Source: Candidatus Dormiibacterota bacterium (GTDB lineage Bacteria > Chloroflexota > Dormibacteria > Aeolococcales > Aeolococcaceae). Taken from it: a stretch of DNA of 22,704 nucleotides. Made by a program: the position numbers and the translations under genes. The notes under the pieces were generated by a model, which saw only the letters and a list, made by a program, of their open reading frames with translations, did not search any database and was not told the DNA's origin. Below are positions 7,665 to 14,703 of this stretch, piece by piece (within the stretch, counting starts at the first letter, position 1; every line of letters begins with the position of its first letter). The DNA is taken from assembly GCA_003153215.1 (NCBI GenBank), contig PLXL01000113.1, forward strand, positions 2,803-25,506, in the 5' to 3' direction.

Positions 7665-8104
7665 TCAGGGCTCCCGTCTTCGCACAGACAGCTCCGCCAG
7701 CTTCGCCCCCAGCCGGTCGAAGCTCAGCAGTGCGTCCAGGTGTCTGATCTCGACCAGCGCGAGCAGGCATGCGTCGGGCCAGTCCATCCCCCGGCGGCCA
7801 GCGATCCTCGATCCATGCCTGATCGACAAATCCCCACGCAGCCAGGCGGGTACGGCGACGCAGCTCGGAGAGCTGTGCACGCCCGAGCCACGGGAGAGCT
7901 CGTCAGCGTCGGCGACGCCGCAGTCCCCCCCGCTCCCCACCCCGCCACGACGTGCTCCAGCCCCGCGTCCTTGGGCTGTGGTTGGTCGCGAAAGCTCACA
8001 ACCTCCTGCGATCCCTCCTCGCGATCTTGCCGGTACATGTCGAGGAACAGGGTCATCATCGCCAGGTACTCCCGCTCCAGCGGTCCGAGCACGGCAGCAT
8101 CCAC
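7665..8104 (-). pseudogene. Decayed region with a PIN-domain toxin C-terminal fragment
   Basis: No intact gene is apparent, but protein-like sequence is spread over all three minus-strand frames. A GTG at 8104, touching the stop of the small ORF upstream, opens VLGPLEREYLAMMTLFLDMY and QDREEGSQEVVSFRD, then becomes low-complexity. A second frame at ~7771-7902 reads LSELRRRTRLAAWGFVDQAW. A third at 7665-7787 reads MDWPDACLLALVEIRHLDAL and LLSFDRLGAKLAEL, like the last third of a PIN ribonuclease (DA....A and TFDR-like strand). The N-terminal PIN Asp and the Glu are absent. I read this as a VapC-like gene and neighbours broken by frameshifts. The frame assignments are by eye and parts may be chance GC-rich frames. 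Confidence 0.45.
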
Positions 8105-8233
8105 CTAGTCCGGCTCATCGAGGCTGCCAAGGGCCCCCAGTGCCCGAGCGGGGTCGACCTCATAGGAGTCGGCGAAGGCCCTGGCGAGCCGGAGCCACTC
8201 CGGCCAGACCGTGTTCACCTGAGCCAGGCTCAC
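8105..8233 (-). CDS. Tiny unknown ORF, 42 residues, coupled to upstream tiny ORF
   Basis: GTG at 8233 overlaps the TGA of the upstream ORF (GTGA). The product is VSLAQVNTVWPEWLRLARAF followed by ADSYEVDPARALGALG, ending DEPD. Together with the upstream 57-residue ORF it totals 99 residues, close to the 100 of the paralogue at 6317-6619, where FEAAEALVQAF and DVGTAL may correspond to LRLARAF and ARALGAL. It may be the second half of a frameshifted gene or a separate coupled peptide. Confidence 0.4.
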   Translation of the reverse strand: MSLAQVNTVWPEWLRLARAFADSYEVDPARALGALGSLDEPD

Positions 8234-8403
8234 GACTCCGACAAGGCGTTATCCACGGACGCGAGGTCTTCGAAGGGAACGGGGTAGCCGAGAAGGACCT
8301 CGTAGGCCCTCGACGTCGCCAGGCGGTGCTGCCGCCACTGCCAGACGTCCTCCTCGCTCACGTTGAGGAGAGGTAGCGGACCTCGGTGGCTGCCGATGCT
8401 CAT
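8230..8403 (-). CDS. Small unknown protein, 57 residues, paralogue of 6317-6619
   Basis: Starts MSIGSHRGPLPLLNVSEEDV at an ATG with GGAG eight bases upstream, a good Shine-Dalgarno site; a longer in-frame start at 8490 lacks one. It shares with the protein at 6317-6619 the core W.WR.HRLATS.A.E.LLG.P.PF, then SV..A. No domain is recognised and there is no signal peptide. It lies 185 bases downstream of the terminated 996-residue surface protein gene on the same strand, so it needs its own promoter. Confidence 0.55.
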   Translation of the reverse strand: MSIGSHRGPLPLLNVSEEDVWQWRQHRLATSRAYEVLLGYPVPFEDLASVDNALSES

Positions 8404-8435
8404 CGTCTGATCTCCCGATGACTCGACGGATCGTG

Positions 8436-8509
8436 CAACTCGTGGGTTAGAGATCCAGGTCGTGGTGTAGAGGGGCGACGCCCCCGGCAAGTCGTGGGTT
8501 AGGGAATCC
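8436..8509. repeat. Pair of ~21-bp direct repeats
   Basis: Copies at 8436-8456 and 8488-8509 share CAA.TCGTGGGTTAG and end ATCC, with starts 52 bases apart. They lie between the terminator of the 996-residue gene and the small ORF start at 8403, so they could be a regulator-binding pair for that gene or the scar of an insertion. Confidence 0.5.
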
Positions 8510-8528
8510 TCCCCCAGAACGAAAGGAA

Positions 8529-8553
8529 CCCCGGTCCCTTGCGAGGACCGGGG
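8529..8553 (-). terminator. Intrinsic terminator of the 996-residue protein gene
   Basis: A perfect 9-bp stem (CCCCGGTCC / GGACCGGGG) with a 7-base loop lies 36 bases past the stop codon. Read on the minus strand it is followed by TTCCTTTCGTT, a loose T-rich tail. Confidence 0.75.
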
Positions 8554-8588
8554 CTCCCATCACACCTCAGTAAAGAGGCGTTACTTAC

Positions 8589-11579
8589 TCAGCTCAGCGT
8601 GCCAGTAGCAACTGTTCCGGGGTCCGATACGGTTTGCCCCGCAGCGTACACCGGGCTGCCAGAGGGGCCTGCGTAAACAGAGTTCAATGCTGTCTCCGTG
8701 CCCGGAACTGTGTATTTGAACGTATCACCGCTACCGGGCGCCACCACGTTGGACGCCGGGAACGTAATCGTGAGCGTGTCGCCAGAAGAGGCACACCCAG
8801 TCGGCGTTGACTCACCCACGACGGACCCTGAGCCACCGGTGTTGCTGTACGTGAAGTCAGGACCGGCATTCACGGCGCAGGTGACGTCCTCGTTGTACGT
8901 AACCAGAGCCGATCCAACCGTTGTCGACGGTGTGATGACCACCGTCTCAATGACCGGTGCCGCCGGCGCGGCGATTGTCAGCGGTGCGCTGGCGTCAAGA
9001 GGCCCACACAGGCCGACGCCGAAGGGCGCGTCGTCGGTGCACGCCACAACCGCGAACTCGTAGGTTCCCGCCCCGGGGTTGTCAACGCTCACGTCGGGGC
9101 TCGTGTCCGAACTGCCGGCGGGCGTCGACGTGGACCAATCGTAGGTCCCGGTCGTCGACTCCGTCGCCATCCAGATGTCGTAGTAATCCACACTCGGGTT
9201 GGTAAGAAGCGCTGGCGCCGGAGCCGGAGCGTTCCATTTCACCGAGATAGCACCAACATTAGGCCCGCTGGGGTTGACCGACGCCTGCACCGCCGTTGGC
9301 GCTGCGGGTACGTCGATGTTCATCTCGAAGTCCGAAGGCGCTCCGGAAGTGCCGACGTCGATGTAGAGCTCGTCACCGGCGTAAGTCGTGGGCTCAGCCC
9401 AGTCGATACCAGTATACGGCTGATTATTCGCGCTCAACCAGGACGCGAAGTCAGCCTCGGAGATCGAGTAACCGGTCGAGTTGGTGGGGTCGTCGTAGTA
9501 CTCGTAGGTGTCTAGCGCCGCCCCGTAGGTGAAGGTGTAGCAGGGTGTGGTTGCGTCGAAGCCGCAGCCCGTGAAGGTGTCCGTCAACGGGTTCACCGTC
9601 TGAACGTACACGTACTCGTGCTCACCCAGCGTCGCGGCCGGTACCGGCTCGCCCCAGGTGGTCGCCGGACCGATTCCGACTTCGTAGCCGGTCTGGGGGG
9701 TGCCGTCGGCGTTGACATAAAGGGCGGTTTCGCTCCCCGCCGACGCTGGCGTGGTCCAAACAACCGGGATGGTCCCGTCCGGGTGGAAGCTGTCGAGGGC
9801 GAAGGTGATCTCACCGCTGCTGTTCGCGATGATGCCATCACACTCGTAGTCGTAGCCGCTGCTACAGACCGCAGCATTGCCGTCCACCGTGTTGATGTAG
9901 GCATAGGGCCAGCCGTGGCCGTTGTTCGAGAAGCCCTCATTCAAGGCCGTGCCGGCCGTGTCGGCAGTGCTCGGCGTGAAGTAGTAGGGCTGGGTCGGCG
10001 CGCCAGCCGTGGTCGAGGGGAACAGCGCGAGGTTGACGCTGGCACCGGCCGCGAAACCAGATGCCGTGTAGTCGACCACGCCTGCGTTGTCCGTGTTATT
10101 TGTGACGCTCGCCGAGTGCAGTGTCCCGTCGTAGATGCCGCTGCAATCAACAGTACAAGTCGATGGTGGCACCGTCCCGCCGCCAGTCACCGTGTAGGTG
10201 CCTACGGCGGTCGAGGGTGCAAAGTACCCGAAGTCGTCGGCGATCACATCGACCGTCGCCCCGGTGGTGAAGTAGCTGTTAGCGACCTCCACGTTCTGGG
10301 CGAGGCCCCCCGTCGTCATCGCAATCGTGAAGTTCGGCACCCCCGGCGACTCGCTGGCGGTCCAGTTCACGTCAGACGCAACCGGCGGGGTCGCGGTCGA
10401 GGTCGGGTAGGAGGTGAGGTAGCCCGGCTTGTTGCCCGGGACCGCCGTGAGGTTCATCGCCACGCCAACCGCGTTGACCGGGATGTCAGCGTCGGCGAGA
10501 GTGAAGGTCTCGGTGCTGTTCGGGGACTGTCCGTCCGCCGGGATCGGGGTCTCGGTACCCACATAAGTGGTGGTTCCGGCGACGGTGTCGGCGACGCGGA
10601 ACGGTGTGATCGCCACGAAGGGAGACCCAACACCGCCAGTGCCGCTGTAGTAGCCGTCCACATCCACGTCCACGTTGACCGTGCCCTGGAGGTTGTAGAC
10701 GTCAATCTCTCCACCTGTGCCGACGCCCACCGTCACGCGGTTGGCGATCGCCTGCAGGGGCGCCTGCGCCCCGAAGTTCAGGTTCGACGCGAACGGCCTG
10801 GTCACCCCTGCCGGGAAGACCGTCAGGAAGCTCGGCGCCGTTGCATGCGCGGCCGTCACGTTCAAGACCACTGCGCTGGCAGTGGCCGGCACTTCGTCGG
10901 TCGCGGAGGCGCCCGCGACTGCGACGGCTTGCGTGACGCCGGCTCCAATCGCCCCGCCGATCGTCAGCGTGCCGAAGGCCCGGCTCGGGACGAGCGGGGT
11001 GTAGAGACCGCTGGTCGTATACGGGCTGAGGTAATAGCCCTCCACGTCCACCACCACGTTGGTGCTGCCCGTGTAGTTGTAGATCTCCACCGTGCCAGTC
11101 GAGCTCAGTTGCACCGTCACCAGGTTGGGCACAGCGGGGGTCGTGTTCGCGGCAAAGTTCAGGTTAGAGGGCAAGTTGGGACCGGTCGGCAGCGTCTCCC
11201 CACCGGGGAGGACTGTCAGGTACCCAGCCGCCGTCGGGTCAACCGCGGTCACGTTGAGGACCACGGCCGTCGCTCCGGCGGGCACCACCGATGTGGGCAC
11301 CTGGACCTGAAGCATTCCACCTGCGGCGAGGGTGTCGCCCGTATAGGCCTCTCCCGACCCGGCCCGGGTGTCGGCGATCCTAGCGGGAGTCACCGATACA
11401 TAGGAGCTTGCGGCGGTCAAAGCCGTGTTGCTGGGCGTGTGGGCGCTGACCGGTGCGGTGGAGGCCAAGCCCATGAGCAGAAGGCCGGCACCCCCCACCA
11501 GGCTGACGCCAAATCGGGGCAGACGCCCCATCCCCCGATATCGGGCCCACGCTCCTCGTGGGGTACTCAAGGTTCTCAC
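8589..11579 (-). CDS. Large exported surface protein: three repeats, fibronectin-like and S-layer-like C-terminus
   Basis: A 996-residue exported protein of unknown function. The GTG start at 11579 is set by a strong GGAGGT nine bases upstream; upstream in-frame starts lack this. The signal peptide runs through FGVSLVGGAGLLLMGLAS to VSA (~residue 48). Three modules at ~60-181, 192-310 and 320-451 (VTPARIADTR ... GYY/GYF) are closely related, module by module, to those of peptidase 1. Residues ~460-760 are an unrecognised Tyr/Asp-rich region with scattered Cys. About 760-865 reads like fibronectin III (AAPTAVQASVNPSG, ISVKWNAP, YYDIWMA). The end (VTYNEDVTCAV, GDTLTITFPASNVV, PVYAAGQTVSD) resembles Ig-like domains of bacterial S-layer or adhesion proteins. 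There is no LPxTG motif or terminal membrane segment. A hairpin terminator follows. Likely a cell-envelope or S-layer-like component. Confidence 0.88.
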   Translation of the reverse strand: MRTLSTPRGAWARYRGMGRLPRFGVSLVGGAGLLLMGLASTAPVSAHTPSNTALTAASSYVSVTPARIADTRAGSGEAYTGDTLAAGGMLQVQVPTSVVPAGATAVVLNVTAVDPTAAGYLTVLPGGETLPTGPNLPSNLNFAANTTPAVPNLVTVQLSSTGTVEIYNYTGSTNVVVDVEGYYLSPYTTSGLYTPLVPSRAFGTLTIGGAIGAGVTQAVAVAGASATDEVPATASAVVLNVTAAHATAPSFLTVFPAGVTRPFASNLNFGAQAPLQAIANRVTVGVGTGGEIDVYNLQGTVNVDVDVDGYYSGTGGVGSPFVAITPFRVADTVAGTTTYVGTETPIPADGQSPNSTETFTLADADIPVNAVGVAMNLTAVPGNKPGYLTSYPTSTATPPVASDVNWTASESPGVPNFTIAMTTGGLAQNVEVANSYFTTGATVDVIADDFGYFAPSTAVGTYTVTGGGTVPPSTCTVDCSGIYDGTLHSASVTNNTDNAGVVDYTASGFAAGASVNLALFPSTTAGAPTQPYYFTPSTADTAGTALNEGFSNNGHGWPYAYINTVDGNAAVCSSGYDYECDGIIANSSGEITFALDSFHPDGTIPVVWTTPASAGSETALYVNADGTPQTGYEVGIGPATTWGEPVPAATLGEHEYVYVQTVNPLTDTFTGCGFDATTPCYTFTYGAALDTYEYYDDPTNSTGYSISEADFASWLSANNQPYTGIDWAEPTTYAGDELYIDVGTSGAPSDFEMNIDVPAAPTAVQASVNPSGPNVGAISVKWNAPAPAPALLTNPSVDYYDIWMATESTTGTYDWSTSTPAGSSDTSPDVSVDNPGAGTYEFAVVACTDDAPFGVGLCGPLDASAPLTIAAPAAPVIETVVITPSTTVGSALVTYNEDVTCAVNAGPDFTYSNTGGSGSVVGESTPTGCASSGDTLTITFPASNVVAPGSGDTFKYTVPGTETALNSVYAGPSGSPVYAAGQTVSDPGTVATGTLS
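10726..10790. repeat. 65-bp partner of 5371-5435
   Basis: Lies in the second module of the 996-residue protein. It matches 5371-5435 with two mismatches in the same orientation. Confidence 0.85.
11038..11101. repeat. 64-bp partner of 5680-5743
   Basis: Lies at the end of the first module of the 996-residue protein. It matches 5680-5743 with one mismatch in the same orientation. Confidence 0.88.
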
Positions 11580-11823
11580 TGGATTACGACCTCCTTCGGC
11601 CGGCGACTTTGATTCGCTCGGCATTGACACACTCCGATTTCAGACCACCCGGCGGGTCCCGCCCGCTCTCCTGAGACCATTCCGTTTGACCCTCCGGTTT
11701 AGCCCTGCCTTGAGGTAGGGGCGCCTACATCTCCCCGCGGTCGACATACGCCACCCTCTATCGGGTGTCGGGGCGCATGGTAGCAGCATCGGTTGGGGAA
11801 AGCCAACCGGGGGGAGCCTGCGA
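11580..11823 (-). promoter_or_regulatory. Hairpin-rich 5' leader of the 996-residue protein gene
   Basis: A gene-free stretch with four compact stem-loops: 11650-11663 (GGCGG/CCGCC), 11715-11728 (GTAGG/CCTAC), 11752-11767 (CACCC/GGGTG) and 11790-11809 (CGGTTGG/CCAACCG, 7-bp stem). On the minus strand two related boxes, AAACCGGAGGGTCAA ending at 11686 and AAATCGGAGTGTGTCAA ending at 11624, recur about 60 bases apart. I do not recognise a known riboswitch. The promoter is not located with confidence. Confidence 0.4.
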
Positions 11824-11847
11824 GGGAGCCGATCGCTCCCCTTTTTT
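11824..11847 (+). terminator. Hairpin plus T run, oriented to stop plus-strand transcription
   Basis: GGGAGC-CGATC-GCTCCC (6-bp stem, 5-base loop) is followed by CCTTTTTT on the plus strand. No plus-strand gene is visible for thousands of bases upstream, so it would stop antisense transcripts. On the minus strand there is no T tail, so it is at best a weak barrier for the 13688-11877 gene. Confidence 0.6.
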
Positions 11848-11876
11848 GATCATGGTCGGCCACGGTTGCCCCGCTC

Positions 11877-13688
11877 TCAGTCCGGGCCCTTGTCCGGCAG
11901 GCCCGATCTCAGCAGCCGCCGCAGGGGCCGGGTGAGCCTCCAGCTCCGGGAGGAGAGGAGCACGCGGATGAGGGTCTTGGTGCCGACCAGCTCACCACGC
12001 AAGGCGTCGATCTCGGCCTTCAGGGCGTCGATCTCGGCTGTCAGGGCGCCGATCTCGGCTTTCAGGGCGTCGCCCTCGGCTCGGTGCCGCGCCTCGGAGG
12101 TTGCCGCCTCGGCCAGGTGGCGCGCCTCGGCATCCCGGTAGGTCTCCGCCAGGGCGGCCAGCGCCCCCTCGCTGAGGCGGACCGTGTGGGCCCCGTAGCG
12201 GTGACGGATCTCGGCGAGCGTCGTCGTCCAGGGCTCCACCGCAGACCCGCTGGAGGCCGCATTGGATCCGTCGCTCCGCAGGCGGTACTCGGAGATCGGC
12301 GCGTCGACGAACTCGAACTCGAAGCGGGCCGCCAGCTCACGCAGGAAGGCCCAGTCCTCGTAGACGGGGAGGCTCTCATCGAAGCGGATCCCCGCCTCCA
12401 CGACCGCAGCCCGCCGCACCACCAGGGTGTTGAAGGGGATGTAGTTCTCCAGGAAGAGACCGGCGCGGTCGAAGGGCTCGGCATACCGCCGGTCGTGGGA
12501 GACGGTGCGGAAACCCCACTCGGTGGGGTCCCCACGGACCACCTGGCCGATCCCGTAGGCAACCGTGGCCTCCGGATGCTCGCGGAGGCGTCCGACCAGG
12601 CGGTCCCCGAAGCTCGGATAGTAGACGTCGTCGTCGTCGAGGAAGGAGATGTACTCGCCGTGGGCCTGGTCCAGGCCCCAATTGAGCGGTCGTCCTCGCT
12701 GCTCGTGGTGGGGCGGCACCTCGGTCACCACCAGGTCGAGCAGCCCCTGGAAGCGGACGGCCAGCTCTCGCACCGCCTCCGCGTAGGCGCTGGACGAGTT
12801 GTCCACGCAGACGATGGCCCGGACCGCCGGGTAGGTCACCCCGACCAGGGAGTAGAGGGCGTCCTTGAGGTACCGCAACCGGCCCTCCGTGGTGCGCACC
12901 ACCACGTCCAGCAGGCCCGGGATCTGCGGCTCGGCGGCCGCGGCTCGCGGATGCACGCGGTCGAGCAACGGCCGGCGCTCGGGCGCCGGGTGCAGCTCGA
13001 CCACGTACTGGTAGACCTCGCGGTTGGCGTTGCCCTGACGGGCGACCGCCTCCAGGTCGGCGACCTCGGCCGTGCCCAGGCGCAGCCCCTTGCCGTAGTC
13101 GAGGACCTCGGTGCCCAGCGCGGGCAGAATCACCCGCTCGATCGCGGTCACGTCGTAGCCGCACGCGAAGGCCATCTCGCTGAAGCTGGCGGCGGTGAAG
13201 AAGCGCAGGTGGGTCTGGTCGAGGATCCCGGCGGGCCGGGTGCGCCACTGGTCCTGGGCGAGCATCAGCTGGATGTCGATGTGGGTGATGTTGGGGAAGG
13301 AGCAGAGGACCCTGCCCTCCGGCGTGAGCAGGGCGGCGACCGGAGCCAGCACCCCGGCCGGATCCACCAGGTGCTCCAGGACGTCGGCCATGATGATCAC
13401 GTCGAAACGACGACCGGCGACGACCTCCAGCACCGGCTGCACGGTCAGGTCGGCGACGACGGCGTCGATCCCCTGTGAGCGTGCGACCGTCACGGCGTCG
13501 GGGTCGATGTCGATGCCCAGCACCCGGCAGCCGCGGTGCCGCTCCAGAGCCAGCGCCAGGTTGCCGGAGGCGCAGCCGATGTCGAGGACCGCGGCCCCTC
13601 GGGGAACCCGGTCGCAGATCAGGCCGTAGGTGGTGTTGCGGTTGCCGGGGTCGACGGCAAAGTCGTACTTACCAGCGGGTGGCGGCAT
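11877..13688 (-). CDS. Bifunctional SAM methyltransferase - family 2 glycosyltransferase with C-terminal coiled coil
   Basis: A 603-residue cytoplasmic fusion. Residues ~10-210 are a class I methyltransferase: VLDIGCASGNLALALE (motif I), GIDIDPDAV, FDVIIMADVLEHLVDP (motif IV) and LTPEGRVLCSFPN. Residues ~258-490 are a GT-A family 2 glycosyltransferase: VDVVVRTTEGR-like start (seen as LDVVVRTTEGR), PLNWGLDQAHGEYISFLDDD (DxD region), FNTLVVRRAAV and VYEDWAFLREL. Residues ~515-572 are heptads of the form ALKAEI/ALTAEI encoded by a 21-bp DNA repeat, then the SSRSWRLTRPLRRLLR tail common in surface-glycan glycosyltransferases. The ATG has GAGGGG four bases upstream and lies inside the 3' end of the next glycosyltransferase gene (20-base overlap), so the two are co-translated. 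Such fusions usually assemble and methylate or cap extracellular polysaccharides or O-glycans (inference). Substrates are unknown. Confidence 0.92.
   Translation of the reverse strand: MPPPAGKYDFAVDPGNRNTTYGLICDRVPRGAAVLDIGCASGNLALALERHRGCRVLGIDIDPDAVTVARSQGIDAVVADLTVQPVLEVVAGRRFDVIIMADVLEHLVDPAGVLAPVAALLTPEGRVLCSFPNITHIDIQLMLAQDQWRTRPAGILDQTHLRFFTAASFSEMAFACGYDVTAIERVILPALGTEVLDYGKGLRLGTAEVADLEAVARQGNANREVYQYVVELHPAPERRPLLDRVHPRAAAAEPQIPGLLDVVVRTTEGRLRYLKDALYSLVGVTYPAVRAIVCVDNSSSAYAEAVRELAVRFQGLLDLVVTEVPPHHEQRGRPLNWGLDQAHGEYISFLDDDDVYYPSFGDRLVGRLREHPEATVAYGIGQVVRGDPTEWGFRTVSHDRRYAEPFDRAGLFLENYIPFNTLVVRRAAVVEAGIRFDESLPVYEDWAFLRELAARFEFEFVDAPISEYRLRSDGSNAASSGSAVEPWTTTLAEIRHRYGAHTVRLSEGALAALAETYRDAEARHLAEAATSEARHRAEGDALKAEIGALTAEIDALKAEIDALRGELVGTKTLIRVLLSSRSWRLTRPLRRLLRSGLPDKGPD
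12004..12087. repeat. 21-bp tandem repeat encoding coiled-coil heptads
   Basis: Units at 12004-12024, 12025-12045 and 12046-12066 follow GCGTCGATCTCGGC.TTCAGG with one or two changes each; a degraded fourth unit is at 12067-12087. Each unit is exactly seven codons, so copy-number change keeps frame and adds or removes one heptad. Confidence 0.85.
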
Positions 13689-14583
13689 AGATCCCCTCGG
13701 GCTGCAGGACGATGTGGGGGTCCTGCCGGCGGTCGACGGTGGTTGGGGGGAGGCCGTCGAAGAGCGCCAGGATCTCCTCGACGGCAGTCGGTGCCAGATG
13801 CTGACGCAGCTCCTCCCGGTACTCCACGGCGGCCTCCTCGCCGAAGTACTTGCGCCGCAAGCGGAGGTGGCCGACGGCGCTGTGGAGCAGCTCCGCCGAT
13901 CGATCCTTGGCCAGGTCCTGATCCTCGGTCACGTGCAGGCAGCGCGCACTGGGGACGTAGATGCAGCGCCATCCCGAAAGCCAGGACCGCCAGCCGAGGT
14001 CGACGTCCTCACAGTAAAGGAAGAGTGCCTCGTCGAATCCGCCCAGCTCCTCGAAGGCGTGCCGGCGGACCAGCAGACAGGCGGCCGAGCACCAATTCGT
14101 CTCCAGGGTCGCCGGGTCGTAGGCCTTGGGGTGCTCGATGGGAAACTGCGCGGCCTCGATCAGGGCTGCCGTGGTGTTCAGCTCGGCCGCGGCCACCAAT
14201 CGCTCGAGGCAGTCGTACTGGGGCACCGCATCCGGGTTGAGGAGGAGCAGGTACTCACAGCCGGGTCCGGCCCGGGCAGCCAGCGCGTTGTGGGCGGCGC
14301 CGAATCCGATGTTGCCGCGTGGGGAGGGGAGCCAGACCGACGTGAAGGCGGCATCCGCCACCACCTCCGGGACGGCTCCGGATCCCGTCCCCGGATGATT
14401 GTCCCAGAAGGCGACGGTGAAACCTCCGTCCACCGGGGTCAGGTGTCGCAGACCCGCCACCAGCTGGGACAGCCAGCGCTCCGAATGGTAGAGGACGACC
14501 TGAATCTGCACCCGTGCCCGAGGCCAGGTGTCCCCGTCCGTCACGCTCACGTGGGCATGATACGCAGCCGCCGGGCGGGCCAT
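13669..14583 (-). CDS. Family 2 glycosyltransferase (rhamnosyltransferase-like)
   Basis: A 304-residue GT-A glycosyltransferase. RVQIQVVLYHSERWLSQLVA (~residue 24) starts the domain. PRGNIGFGAAHNALAAR leads to the metal site in YLLLLNPDAVPQYD (NPD, as in the WbbL/RfbN group). NWCSAACLLVRRHAFEELGG and FDEALFLYCEDVDLGWR are the acceptor-side motifs with the catalytic acidic residues. The gene ends inside the start of the methyltransferase-glycosyltransferase fusion, making a two-gene unit for glycan assembly. The ATG at 14583 has no clear Shine-Dalgarno sequence; an in-frame GTG 11 codons later is possible but no better. Confidence 0.9.
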   Translation of the reverse strand: MARPAAAYHAHVSVTDGDTWPRARVQIQVVLYHSERWLSQLVAGLRHLTPVDGGFTVAFWDNHPGTGSGAVPEVVADAAFTSVWLPSPRGNIGFGAAHNALAARAGPGCEYLLLLNPDAVPQYDCLERLVAAAELNTTAALIEAAQFPIEHPKAYDPATLETNWCSAACLLVRRHAFEELGGFDEALFLYCEDVDLGWRSWLSGWRCIYVPSARCLHVTEDQDLAKDRSAELLHSAVGHLRLRRKYFGEEAAVEYREELRQHLAPTAVEEILALFDGLPPTTVDRRQDPHIVLQPEGIYAATRW

Positions 14584-14703
14584 GGCGAAGGCGACGGGGC
14601 GTGGACGGACGCGCGCGCCGGGAACCTGTGCGAGAATCCGCGGCGAACGCGGCCCCCCGTCCCTCCGCGGGCCGGGCCGTCATCCACATCAGCGGAGAGA
14701 TCC
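14584..14703. promoter_or_regulatory. Divergent intergenic region
   Basis: A 120-bp gap between divergent genes that must contain both promoters. The plus-strand gene has GGAGAG five bases before its GTG. I could not pick convincing -35/-10 pairs. CCGCGG occurs twice (about 14639 and 14666). Confidence 0.35.

Noticed and set aside
8436..8509. Direct repeats as attachment sites of a mobile element
   Set aside because: Only about 31 bases lie between them and no integrase or transposase is present.
8589..8700. Cell-wall sorting signal at the end of the large surface protein
   Set aside because: No LPxTG-like motif, no C-terminal hydrophobic segment and no basic tail.
9618..11612. 664-codon open frame on the plus strand opposite the surface protein
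   Set aside because: It mirrors the repeat structure of the minus-strand gene and is His/Arg/Gly-rich, the usual shadow of GC-rich third positions.
11640..11720. Possible known riboswitch (c-di-GMP GEMM or c-di-AMP ydaO type) in the leader
   Set aside because: Only short fragments such as CAGGGC.AAACC resemble GEMM; the second conserved half is missing, and ydaO landmarks are absent.
12004..12087. 21-bp repeats as a CRISPR array
   Set aside because: There are no spacers; the units are contiguous heptad codons in a coding frame.
13630..14703. In-frame upstream extension of the DUF1906 protein by about 358 residues
   Set aside because: It would cover the opposite-strand glycosyltransferase, has no protein-like composition, and the signal peptide and Shine-Dalgarno site mark GTG 14704 as the start.
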